Of a stretch of DNA of 64,000 nucleotides, positions 50,398 to 62,310 are shown piece by piece. Under the pieces are notes generated by a model. That model ran no database searches. It was not told the origin of the DNA and saw nothing but the letters and a program-made list of their open reading frames with translations. How positions within the stretch are numbered: position 1 is the first letter of the stretch; each line of letters begins with the position of its first letter. The translations under genes and the position numbers were made by a program. Source of the stretch: Plumapathes pennacea (Eukaryota; Cnidaria; Anthozoa; Antipatharia; Myriopathidae); NCBI GenBank assembly GCA_964036295.1, contig OZ038462.1:4673767-4737766 (forward strand), in the 5' to 3' direction.

Positions 50398-50412
50398 TAC
50401 TACTATTACTAC
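50336..50412. repeat. (AAT)n/(ATT)n microsatellite
   Basis: AATAATAATAATAATT passes into (ATT)n and then (ACT)n, within a longer low-complexity AT-rich stretch. Confidence 0.9.
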
Positions 50413-53400
50413 TACTAAATTGATTACGAATTACTATAAATACTATAAGTTAATACTTAATATATAATACTTAATACTTATACTATAAATTAAAGTAAAG
50501 TAAAAATTAAATTAAATTAAATTAATGAATTCTGTAGTTCTTTACTAATGACGTTATATTTCGCCCATGTTTTCGACAAAATGAGTCTATTTAAAGTATG
50601 ATACGCAAAGTACAGCCTATATATTCCAACTTACGTCGAGTTCTAACAGTCTAATAACTATTTGGAGAAGTTTTGAGTATAAATCAATGCTGTTTAAGTT
50701 CCCTCCTAAGTTTGGGATTTGACCCCGCAGTTGGGCGCATTTGCCAGTATAAACCACTTTGTGTGTTCAATATGCACGGAATTGTGTTCCGCTACAGCAA
50801 GCTTTGCAATTAAACAAAGCCTCCGTCATGTTTGAAGTACAGTCTGCATAGTAATAAATGCAACGTACCGTTCATTTTCTGTTGTCAAGCTAGCGCTAAT
50901 AATGTTGGATAACGAGTTAAAGGGCATAACATGAAGATTGCATTTGCGTAGTCATCGTTCCTTTTACAACTCATTCAACGGCATGCTCTATCAATATGAC
51001 TGTCACGTTTCTCTTTCTATTCTTCTCGAAGCTTCCATTTCCTAATAATTATGTAAATGAACTCTAAAGATGGTAACTGCTGAAAATAAAACAGTTCCTT
51101 GACGCAACTTCAAGTCGTAGACTGTCGAATGATTGTTTCAATATAGTATAGGCTTGGTCCATGACGCAGAGAGAGGTATAATGGTTTACAGTTTCCGGGT
51201 TTAACCTGTATGACTCAACAGTGCATAGTATTTTTAGGATAGGTCTGCTCAGAACGTTAGCTCTTTATAATTAGCCGATGGTCAAATGACTATTAGGATT
51301 ACGCGAATGTGCAGTAAGTATATGATGAATGAATAAATCGTGATATATTCCCGTCTGGCGATATCGTCCTGTGACAAGCACTCATTGTTAGTTTGCTGCT
51401 AAGCGTGAACCTATTTCTTTTCTTCGTTTATAAATATTTATCCTTCAAGGACACAACCTATTTTTGTCTCACGAATTCTCAGCTTCTATCGAACTATAAA
51501 AAATGATGCGTCTTAGATATATAATACTGAGAATGTAAGTGTCAAATTTCACATTGTTTTTATTACGATTTTGAGACTAATTTATTATGCTGACGCACGA
51601 ATTACTATACATTTCCACTAGTTAAAAATATACCATGCCGAATCCATTGTAAGGCACGATCTATTTAGAAGTTTACCTATTACGTTTAGTGATCTGTTTT
51701 CGCAGGAATTGCTACAGATTGAAAGGCGCCCTGTTGCAAACTCTCAAGAAAATCGTTGTTCTAGCTATTCTAGCTAATCGTTGCTCTCCTATATTTAGTA
51801 CTTGAATGAAAGCATCCTGAGTTGTGCTTTGAAGGCATTTCTCGAAGCATGACCGCCTGGTTTGCGACTCTTCAAATGGACCGGACGTCGCTTCTAATAA
51901 TCTCAGTACAAAATACGACGATTTTAACTTTTAAGCTCTATAAAACTAAAAGCAAAATATTGGCAAAAACGATAAACTTATCTTTAACAAAATGGCAAAA
52001 TTATGTAAGAACATCTGGTGGTGTTATCATGTAAGTCGGTCTGGTGACCATGGCTACTCGCGTTACTCGCTACTGTCAACGTACACACCACTAGCTTTCT
52101 TGAGCACGTGAGCTATATGCCATGTTTTAAAGCCTTTACTAAGCCAAAGCCACATGGGAACAGCTTCTTTCTCCCGATTGTCATATTGTAAGTGCGTATA
52201 GCGTGAGAAACATTCATCGGTCTAATGGCTCACATTGCAGGGCAACCATGTTTCTGGGGTTAATATATGACTTAGGTTTCTAATCAAATGTTCTTGTTTG
52301 GCCTAAAGTAAAAGAACCCTCAGTCAGAACTACGTGCAATCTTTTGGCATAATGTAGGTAATGAAAAGCAGAGCTAAAACAAACTTCGAAATGAATGGTT
52401 CGCTTACAGTACATCTGCTAGAGGTCCTTCTTGATCCGTGCCCGCAGCTGTCTTCCTTCAAATAAGATCACAGCTCCGAAGTAGAGTTTACATCCTTTAG
52501 TGGTACACTTCCAAACTGGCGGTTTATTATGCTAAAGCTAGTGACCTCAGTGACTTTCTTTTGCGGCACTGACGAACTGCCAGCGGCTTCACTGGAGCTT
52601 AAATGTTTTTGTGGTGAAATAATTAAAAGACCTCCAGGCGTTTGTATTTTGGGACTCGTGCGTTGTTCCTTCACCGAACAATACATTTGATGAATTGATT
52701 AGCCAAAGCAACATAAACTTTAATTAAAGTGGGTGATTTATGCGAGTGGATTATAAAAGTGCACTCACAGCTGTTGATCAAACGTTTAAGCTCAGTTTCA
52801 CGCGACTGTGTTATGTTAAAATTAGCAAGAGAGAATCAAACGCCAACGGCTTCAGTAACAGCAGCTTTATTTGAACCCCATGCTGTTTATTTTGTTTCAT
52901 CGTTTGGCCGGTTGTTTCAGAACTCCGCGCTATAACCCTTTGATAAATTATTCCGCACGCTGTCAGTAGATAGTGTAAGCTGACTGTACAAAAGTGTAGA
53001 CACTTTTAGATATTAGACCAGAGTATCACAACACACTTGTCACTTCCTTCCTTTCTATTCTGCCAAACTTTATTACGACATAGCCGATCCCTCAAGTTTG
53101 ACCAATAAAAACCGCTCAGGATAGAGCAAATTGATTAGCTCATCAGAAGTCTCATCAGTCAAAATGTAACATGGGTTTTGTGTTTGGCAGATGAAACTTC
53201 TTCGTACCGTTTTTATCCGAATAATCAGGAAATATCAGTAGTTTAATTTTTACAGATTCATAATAAATTAATATGAGCTAAACTTACTTCTACGCGACAA
53301 CAAACTGAAGAACGGGAAACGAAAAGGGGAAAAAGAATATTATTCCAGTCATTCTGCTTGACACTCGACGTGTTTGCGCTAGTCAGCGGTAAGTTTGTAC

Positions 53401-53492
53401 CCAGGGCCTTTGCGTTACGTTTGTCGGCTCTATTCGGTAGCTATCGTTTTTTTCCCGATTCAACAACAGTTGCTCTTCATTTTCGTTCATTT

Positions 53493-56400
53493 TCAAGGCT
53501 TCTTTAATGCTTCAGCGACAGAAGCTTTTGTTGTATTTTTGTTGCTGTTTTTTTGGGCGGGAGCAACGCTGGAACTGCTGTAGTTGTTTCTGTTGCTGTC
53601 TTTTCTCGTCTTTGAACTTGTTGTTTTCTTACTTTTCTTCTCAGGTGGAGAAACCGGGGGCAACCGAATAGGCGCGTGTTTGCTTGTGTTCCTGAACAAT
53701 ACATCGCTGTATTTACCGTCCGAGCGGTCCATCAGTACACCAGAACCGTGGAAATTTCCATCGGGAGGTAAGTTGCTGTTTTTTTCTTTGTCGTAAGAAC
53801 TTCCTTGTTCAACGTCGTTCGTTGCTGTAATTGGAACGATCCGGGCTTCCTAAAATTGAAAGAAAACGTTAATCATGAATGGGGGGGAGCATAATTGTTA
53901 TTTTGTTAACTAAGGCGTGTTAAGTGTGTCTGAATCTCTCTATATATAATATATCCTATTATCTACAAAATTTAATATCACACATTCGTTCTCTTTGATT
54001 TTGCCCACCGAAAGTTAATGCCAATTGATATTATCCTGGATGAAAACAAACACGCGCGCAAAGCACTGTAAGAGTTAAGTTAACACTGTAAGAGTTAAGC
54101 AAATATAGACAAACATTTCGTACCGCTGAGAATTCTGTTGTTTTGTCCAGTGCTTGTTTCTTACTGACAGCAGTTGAGGCCGTTAAGGAACTTGGGTAGA
54201 GGTTAGAGCGTCGGCTGTCCCATATCTCTTTCTTCCTTCTAATGGCTCTTCTGACCTAGTAGAAAAAAAAGATTACGAAATATGTCGATTTGGCTTTATT
54301 TTGAAAGAAAATTGGGAAAAGATTCTGACTCTTTCAACAACGAATTCTGTACTCAAAAATGTGTGCCTACCTCAGAGTTCATAGCGCAGTGGAAAATAAA
54401 TATGAAAAAACCCTGGAGAGAGAAGGAGAAGAAACTTCATTTAACCTCGAAATTTCATCAATCTGTATAGATTGCTTTCGTGAAAACCGTGCTGTACTGA
54501 AATAATATAGACGACTTAACTAAAACTTTCTTCCTAAAAAAATGGCTTAATTTAATACAGGACAATATACAGTCATATCTAATAACTGCAAGCACAGTAG
54601 TGATAAGGCAACCATCAAAACTAGCGAGAGTTAGAGCAGTTACATTTGCCGCGATTTTATTTGATGACTAAATATATGATGATATTCTAAGTCAAGGGAA
54701 TTGTACGTTGACTCACACACATTATTAGCAATTCTACCATTTTTTAGCCTAAACGATGATAATGAAAAAGAAAACCCGACAATACAAATATATAATATTG
54801 CCAACCTGCAGTGAATTGAAGATAGCAAACAGATACTGAAATGCAATCAGTTCGCTGCTCAGAGCCAATAAACCGAATGTCCAGGTAATACCAAGAAGAG
54901 GAAGCAACACAACTGCTGACTTCAGCCCCGACCTGTGGAGCGCGCCCATAGATTGAAAATCGGCTTATAATTAATGTAATTTAAAAATATTCTACACGGT
55001 GTGCAAGCCTCGTTCTATTTTTTTGTGCACAACTTATGTTATAGAAGATGCATTGACCTAACGTATGGTTGAGTATCGAGTACAAGCAATGAGTTTCTTG
55101 GCTAAGTCTTGAGGTTTTACGAGCGTTACAATTGACTGCAAAATCTTCCCTCTTAAATCCAAGGTTTTGTGCAACAACCGCTGACTCAATAACAAGATGA
55201 CCGCACGACTGAAAACCGTATTTCCGCGGTGTTTACTGGTAACAACTTGCATATCGAACTATATAGCATCAATTTTAGTTATGTAATACTTTCATTGTGT
55301 ATACACACCTTACGAGATCCACCTTTGTGGTCTTGCCGACACCATTTGTTTGAATTTTGACGATTTCTTTGATAACCATGGCGAGAATTACGGTATTTAC
55401 CTACACAAAATTGTTTTGAAACAATAATAAGCAAAGCTAAGAAAAAGTGACAGTAGACAACTCTATGAATCAAATATATTTAAGACTGCTAGGATATTGA
55501 ACTGAAATGCGTCAGCGACATACCAAAATGATGAGAACTGCGGGTGAAATAAATCCATAGATGACGCCATTTTTCGGTGAGAGCCAGCAACTAAAAAGTG
55601 GGTAGTTATTACGAGCAATCAGTGTAAGAAACGTCTGCACTTAAAACAATGCTGAAAAATAAACCTTAACCCTTTCACTCCCAAGCTTAAAATGCAGATT
55701 CTCTCAACCTTTTAAGAGGAAAATGTATGAGTGATGAAGTGAGAATTGATAGTTTAATCACCTTTCATCTTAGCAAACTATCAAAAGCCAAGCTCTCCCT
55801 ACTGTATCATATGTTTCTAATGAGAAACTGAAGGAGAAAATCAAAGTGAATCACTATTGGAAGTGAAAGGGTTCATCACCTGCTCGTTGTTCCGTAGCCT
55901 TCGTGGGCGATTCCGAGAGCAATGGCGACTACAACAGCGGGGAAACCTGGAAGAATTCGGAGCTCAAGTGCTATCGATGTTTGGCTTACCAGAACAGTTA
56001 GCAATAGAGTGATAATAGAATAGCACTTCTTGCTCAAACAAACAAGAAGCTGTAAAGTAAATATCTCTGCTGAGCTTAGTTTCGTTTCTGTATGCTCTCA
56101 TTGTGATCAATCGATCGGCCACGTTTGATTGTCAAGTGGCCCGCCAGAATGTCACAACCTCAACTGCACGTGATTGTGAAAGTAGTTGATTTAGTAGTGG
56201 AAATTAGAAGACACATTTAATATTGATTATGACCTAAACAAGTATTCTATATTACATATGCAATCAATGATGAATAACCTGGAATGTTGGTATTTGTCAC
56301 AGATGGAAATTGAAAAACTTTCCAATTATTTTAAATACAAATATTATTTTTTATGTGAATAACCTGGAATGTTGGTACTTGTTAGAGATTGGATCACTGT

Positions 56401-59400
56401 GAAATGACGACACACGATTGGTTGATTATGACACATAAACAAGTCCCTATTACATACCGTAAGCACATATGATGAACAACTTGAAATGCTCCTTCATATC
56501 CTCGAAGACAGTAATGATCATGACATAAAGGTAAATTCCCTCCACAAGCATCCATGCGAAAACCACGAGCGAGAAATAATGCAAGAAAGCAGCCACAACT
56601 GCACACGCAGCCTGAAAAAACGCCAACACAGACTAAAACTAGTTCTCATGAAGGAACTAACACTCTACTGTATTCTGTAAAATGCAGTTTTTGTTTCTCC
56701 GTATTTATACATTGTTACCTTGTTATTCGTGGCTTCGATTCCGGCCAAAAAGATAACTTGAAAGATCCCAATAGAAAGAGACAAGTTAAGATGAATGAGG
56801 TTGCGTTCAGATCGCAGCCCGCTGTTGAGAAAGATAGGAAAATAATTTATTGCTGATTTGCAAATAATATAGGCCACACGACAACGACAACCGTAACAAT
56901 GGTGACGATGGCAATAACGATAACGAAACAATCACGATAACGATCACGACAATGATCATAACGATACCAATCAGAACCCAAGGTAACTTTGTACTTCGAA
57001 GAAGAGGCCAATCAGCATGCAGTGCAAGAAACACCATCGCCACTTGCTTGCGTAAGCAGATCGCGATTGCGTTTTGCTTCTGCGCTTGATTGGCTTAGGT
57101 TTGCTGCCAAACTTTCTTGGACCAATCCAAAAGCGTCGCAAACACAACTCCAACTTACTCACACGATCACCTTTGACGTTCATCCGAAAATTGTACTTAC
57201 GACAGACAGGCGATAGTGAGTACAGTAAGGAAAACTCCCAGAAGTGACAAAGAACATCCAACATAGGTGATGATTTCTAGTGCTGCTTTATGCGTTGGGT
57301 CAACCTATTAACAGAACAGTGGAGGGAGATTCATGAACTCTTATCTTGTGCGTGATTCACTAGAAATAAAATTTGAAAGAGGCAAAAAAACTCATTCTTT
57401 TAGCCAACTAGTAATTGTAGCAAACTCTGCAGAGCTCGGTTTCCCCTCAAATTCATATTGTCTCACACTATTCTTTTGTAAGAGATAATTCATATTACCT
57501 CAACGTTGGGATTTACTTGCATCAAAACAGCAAAGTTGGTAAGATGGCTACAGCGACATGTAGAACGCGTTGCGCTTGACTTCAGCAGCTCACATCCGGT
57601 TGTCGACCACCTCCCTTTGTTGTCGCTGTTTGGAGACCACGCGATAAAGCAACTGAAAATACTGTATGACTTACTGCCCGGGGGGGGGGGGGGGTTCTCG
57701 TCGTACCTCTTAGGGGTCAAATCACGGGTTTTGGTACCGCTTATGGTGCTCAACATCAAACGCGGACATTTTTGTGTGACGTGGTACCGTTTAGGGGTCG
57801 TGTCAGTCGAATGAACTTTTTTTTTTGTTTGAAAACAGCAAGGGATAAAGTGCTTCATGACATCATCTTTATAGCAATCAAAGGCATCGAAAGTTTAACT
57901 TCTTGGTATGCTTTTATTGGTACCTCTTAAAGGTCAAAACGAAAATGTCCCCCCACCCCCAACCCCTGTTTTACTGCACAACAAACGAAGACTTCGTGAT
58001 ATCGTGCTAGGTCTTAGAAGTGTATGTACTTACTTTACAGAAAAATCCCACCAAACACAAACTGAAGTGGCAGACTGTTCTTCTGGACTCTGTGAGCAGA
58101 ATGAAGCAAAACAGATATCGGTGACTGCTACAGTTAAAGAGCGCTTAAGGTGAGTGAAACAGTTGTTTTGGGTATATGTGTGGCGTTTTCTTCCTGGCTT
58201 GTTCAAAACATATAGAAAGACAAAGTTATCTACGAAAAAAAGGGTGGTATTTTACCTTTATGTGCCTAAAGGACACGGTAACGTCTTTAAACACATCCAT
58301 CGTGGTTAGAAGACCACCAACTATGCGACTGTTTAGCTTGTAGGAGGAATTGTGACTGCGGTTATTGCTGTAAGATGAGATGCATTTGAAGTAAATTGAT
58401 TTAGTTTGTACACCAACGCAAATTATACGGAAACAAACATTAACAACAACAACAACAACAACAACAACAGCTTCGTGTTGATACTTACCTTATAATTACT
58501 GAGACATTTTGAGGTAGAAACTCATTTAGGTTGCTGTAAATAGCACTGAAAGCAGCTGCGTTTTCCCCTGTAAGTAAATGACCATTGGTGTCATCAGAGA
58601 ACTTTTAAAACAGAAACGAGTGTTGCAAACAAGAAGGTAAAGAAACAACAACAACGAGGGAACAGTATAATCAATTTTTGCAGCAGTCACGTGTCTGTCG
58701 CCTGCTTTCTGTCGGCACATAAAATATTTATTTTTCTCGTTCTCTCTCCACTTATTTTTATGTACTTTGTCAGGCCAAGCTTTTGGCCGATTGATTGATT
58801 GATTGATTGATTGATAATCTGAACCATCCGCCAACGACTTGGAGGAACGGGCATTAGTCGCAGTTCGCACAACTTTGTCCTGAAAGTGTACATTATTATT
58901 AGTGTTATAGTCGTTTGACGAAATGCACTTCAGGCCACATTTCTGAGCTCATGACACGCCATTACCTTCGTTTTCCTTTGTTGTAATTTTGATGTAGTCC
59001 GAGTTCCCATAAACTCGAGAATCGTAATCCTCTTTTAGGGTACGAGCTTGCATCGCTGCAAATGATGAAATTGCACCAGGATTACATCTAACAGAAATGA
59101 TCGGCATTGAACTACTATACAGCACTCTGCTTTCAGTTTGATGTAAGATTACTTGCACGAGTAATCAACTTAAATTTACTTTTTCAGATGAAGGATGATT
59201 AAACCTTAGATTCTCACTACACCATTTATATGTTTTCTTCTTGAATAGTTAGGAGAATCTGCATTATGATCCTGGGCGTGGAAGGGATAATGTACTGTTG
59301 TTAGAGCAGTTTTCAGATGACTGTCGAAAGTAATCGTGCGATTGCTTTGGTTTTGCGTTTGCTACGCTTTCTGATTGGTCCACACAAGTTTGGCAGCCTT

Positions 59401-62310
59401 CTCGACCAATCAGGAACAAAACCAAAACCAAAACCAAACACTTCTCACGCAAGCGATGGCGTGTACTTGCATTGCTGATTGGAAAGTAAAACCAAACGCA
59501 AGACCAAACGTGAATTACTTTGGCTTCTGATTGGCTGAACTGTTTTCTCTCAGTCTCTGTGATTGGCCTGTGTGATTACTTTGGTTTTGGTTTTCGACAC
59601 TCATCCGAAAACGGCTCTAAATCTACTGGAAGTCACTGACTAATCAACTATTGGATCATACCGTTACTATTTCGCGTCACGTTTGAAAACTTAGACCGAA
59701 AAAAGAATACACCAACCAAGGCAATTATAATCCGTTATAGTATTGGTCACACACTGGGCCACAGTCTTTTACATCTGATACGACCAAATCACTGTGAAGC
59801 CAACCCTTGCTTGTGTACATACCAACGTTTCCTCGCTTTGATTCAACTGAGGTCGTAGCATTGTTTAAGACCAGTGCCAGAGAACGACCAAATTCTTCAG
59901 CTTTGAGGGCGATTTGCATAGCCTGCGAATCACTCGATGCCCGCCACTTGTCTTTTTCTGGATCTTCAAGTATCGTGTGAACCATGTCAGCGCACTCCTT
60001 TCCAACAAACACAAGGGAGAAAAAAACGCCCAACTTTGTTTGTTATGAAATCTTAAGTTCTCAGAAACATTGAATATACCGACCATGGACCCAACCCAAC
60101 TGACATGACGTATTTTCGTTACTGCTTACCTCAGTAATGTTCTGCAGAGTCTGCGGTGAATTGCCGTCTTGAACGGACGTCAGTTTTGTTATAATGCTAT
60201 CCATTCTGACTTCAAACTCGTGCACCTTTAGAGATAATGATAGAATATCAGAACACACTATTTAATGCTTATGGGACAAGTGGATTACTGGAAAAACAGA
60301 CGCATGATGGTCTTGTGGCTCAGCTCCTTACCTTGCCTGTCAGGCACTTTTTTTGATCACATGTTGACTCGTTCGTTCCGTTTTCTTTTGTGCAGCCAAG
60401 TAATTGGAGTTCTAGACGAAGACATCAAATTAGACTGTTACCTTTATAACATTATGATAGAACTAGTAATGTTTTTGTTGCTACTACAGAAGACTGTTGG
60501 TCTTCATATGTATTTGGACTTATTCAGACTTCTCTGTTGTATAGGCATATATACAACAAAATAGACTGTCAAAAGGAATTATGCAATTGCTCTGTTTTTG
60601 CATTGGGTGCGTTTTTGATTGGTTCAATTAACTTTGGTGCATATTCTGCCCAATCACAAAACCGGTTGCGATCTACTCACGCAATCAAGCAAGTGGTATA
60701 GCATTTTTTCTGTCACTGTCGATTTGTCTCTTAAAATAGCTACTGCAATTGACGTGTGGTTGCAGTTTGAAAGTGTTTTCTTACGCCTTTGTGGTTTTGG
60801 TGCTTTGCTTTTGGTTCACACTGGTGCCCAGCTTCCTCGGGCTCCGCTCTGATCGAACCGACCGAAGAAGAGCCTGTGGAGGAGGCAGAATCTGAGGCAA
60901 TTATTGGGAACTACTTACCTTCAGGTCCCATGACCAAATGTTTCGCCAATATCGGCTTCGTGGACAAACTATCTGATGGCAAAGTTACGCCGACACAGAC
61001 GAAGTCTGGACCAACAAACTCTTTTTGAAGTACTTCCATGTAGTAGACTTTATTCATTTCAAGACCAATGCGTTCCTTGGCACTAAAATAAAAAACAGAG
61101 GTTTCTACTACTGTAATATGAGAAATAGAGATTAAGGCTCATTGGCCCTTTCACTCCCAAACTCAAAATGATTCGGGTTCCTGGGACATTTTTTTCTCGA
61201 TATAAACAGGGTCTAAGTTATTGTATAGTTACCTTTGCCAGGTAAACCTACTGGTCGGCTTCTTCTGGTTGTGTATCAACCGTTTATTCTCGGGATTTCG
61301 GTCCGTACTTAGCCAAAGCTGACACGAGTCGTCACACGAACATCTGAACGTGTACATTCCATCCATGGGTGCTTTAAAGAACGCTCTCATTCGCTGGCCA
61401 TAGTTGTCCGTATAGTTGTTTTTGTAGTAGCACATTGTATCTAAAAAGTGCTTTTCGTCCGCTGCACAAGGAAAGCGACCACCGTATACTAGCTCTTCAA
61501 CATCTCGACCGTCGACAGACTTCCAAACTTCTCGAAGAACTAAGAATTAAAATAAAAGACATATTTACAACATTATTGTATTATCCCTGTGTTTTTGTGC
61601 CATGCAGTGCATTTTGCAATTGTGTATTCTTTCGTCGACCTGTCGTTGTTAAATAAAGGTCGATGTACGGTGGTACGAATTTTGCTTACAATCGTCGCAT
61701 GCGACCTTCTACATATTAATTAACTCTACAACATTATTATGATTTGCGTCGCATGTAGGTCACATGCAGCAGTCGTAAGCAAAACTCGAACCTTATAACT
61801 CGACCTTTTAGAGTTACTATAACAAAGTAATTTGTATTTTTTATCAGTATAACTATAATCATTTGAATGGAAAACACGCACATGTTTAATAAATTAACAA
61901 TGTTAAATCCGAGGATATGATCTATACTAGAAATACGATAATCGCAGATACCCTCTCGCTCTGACATTGATCGGACTATTACTTTGGTACTGCTCAACAA
62001 GAGCAGCCTTTGTTTTACCAAGTTTTGACGCAATCATTTCTTTTAGGTCAAGTGCTGCACGCAAAGAAAGAAGAAATATATGGTGTGGACCTTTCCGAAA
62101 CAAATATTATTCAAGGTGAAGCAAATACTGTACCTTTCTTGATAGAACAGCTTGAAGTAGTCCAAGACTGTTTCTCCCTTTTATCCCCGTCATCAAACAC
62201 ATTCCCTAGCCCAGTCTTATAATAGTAAGTTTTGTGGTGCGAGCAGTCATAGTAAGCTCGGCAGTCACCCGGGACAGCATGGAGGCCGTTTAATTGCGTC
62301 TTGCAAAAGT
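53493..62310 (-). CDS. Adhesion GPCR with chitin-binding-like module, PA14 domain and GAIN/GPS (first exon not found)
   Basis: Exons: 62134-62310, 61233-61539, 60919-61082, 60332-60411, 60130-60225, 59823-59997, 58966-59151, 58489-58567, 58256-58367, 58034-58089, 57499-57625, 57201-57304, 56719-56821, 56458-56611, 55880-55946, 55524-55590, 55309-55400, 54806-54932, 54371-54412, 54124-54255, 53493-53849; 2804 nt, about 934 residues, all joins in phase; the missing first exon must end in phase 1. Order: a CBM14-like Cys module ([16 protein letters not shown]); PA14 ([29 protein letters not shown]); GAIN; a canonical GPS split by an intron (CVWWDFSVN, then [16 protein letters not shown], with self-cleavage expected at HL|T); seven helices (CW in ECL2, [14 protein letters not shown] in TM6, [14 protein letters not shown] in TM7); a Lys/Ser-rich tail. 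It is a plasma-membrane receptor, probably sensing a glycan or matrix ligand (inference). Confidence 0.87.
55672..55873. repeat. MITE, 'CCCTTTCACTCCCAA' family, complete
   Basis: The ends AACCCTTTCACTCCCAAG and TTGGAAGTGAAAGGGTT are inverted with one mismatch in the shared part; about 200 bp. The interior matches 5187-5353. It lies in an intron between the TM4 and TM5 exons of the adhesion GPCR and ends only a few bases from the TM4 exon. Confidence 0.8.
58441..58470. repeat. (AAC)n microsatellite
   Basis: About nine AAC units in the intron between two GAIN exons. A (GATT)n run at 58788-58815 and a (CA)n run at 62349-62370 are further short microsatellites in this gene. Confidence 0.85.
59301..59620. 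repeat. MITE, TTAGAGC family, complete
   Basis: TTAGAGCAGTTTTCAGATGA at the left is inverted at the right as TCATCCGAAAACGGCTCTAA; 320 bp. The interior holds palindromic blocks with GATTGG/CCAATC and (AAAACC)n. Related pieces occur at 1054-1265, about 57030-57160 and 60590-60700. Confidence 0.8.
61651..61810. repeat. MITE with ~50-bp imperfect inverted ends
   Basis: AAAGGTCGATGTACGG...TTTTGCTTACAATCGTCGCA on the left is inverted on the right as GTCGTAAGCAAAACTCGAAC...CGACCTTTTA. Intronic in the adhesion GPCR gene. Confidence 0.75.
61929..62085. repeat. Dispersed ~160-bp segment, copy 2
   Basis: AATACGATAATCGCAGATAC ... CAACAAGAGCAGCCTTTGTT ... GTGCTGCACGCAAAG matches 35871-36030. It ends about 50 bp before receptor exon 62134-62310. 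Confidence 0.7.

Larger units (their letters stand above)
47600..53492. other. Intergenic region between the two adhesion-type receptor genes
   Basis: No supported gene in 5.9 kb. It contains dispersed-repeat fragments (about 49000-49080), an unusual GTGTTCCCC inverted cluster (49857-50075), an (ATT)n/(ACT)n-rich stretch (50255-50520) and a 72-codon ATG frame at 52468-52686 (-) with a Ser/Pro-rich sequence of unknown worth. The promoter of the first adhesion-type gene should lie just above 47600. Confidence 0.5.

Noticed and set aside
52468-52686. 72-codon Ser/Pro-rich frame (MYCSVKEQRTSPKIQ...)
   Set aside because: It looks like a receptor tail and the DNA shares TGTATTGTTC with the last exon of the adhesion GPCR, but no acceptor fits and the homologous frame differs. 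Possibly an exon relic; not enough to call.
57626-57652. Upstream acceptor for the GPS exon, adding nine residues
   Set aside because: In frame and possible, but the downstream acceptor at 57626-57628 gives a canonical GPS (DFSVN joined to DNKGRWS), so the shorter exon was chosen.
58795-58882. Possible extra GAIN exon ([15 protein letters not shown])
   Set aside because: Its phase does not fit the flanking exons, whereas exons 58966-59151 and 58489-58567 join directly in phase; it also runs into a (GATT)n repeat.
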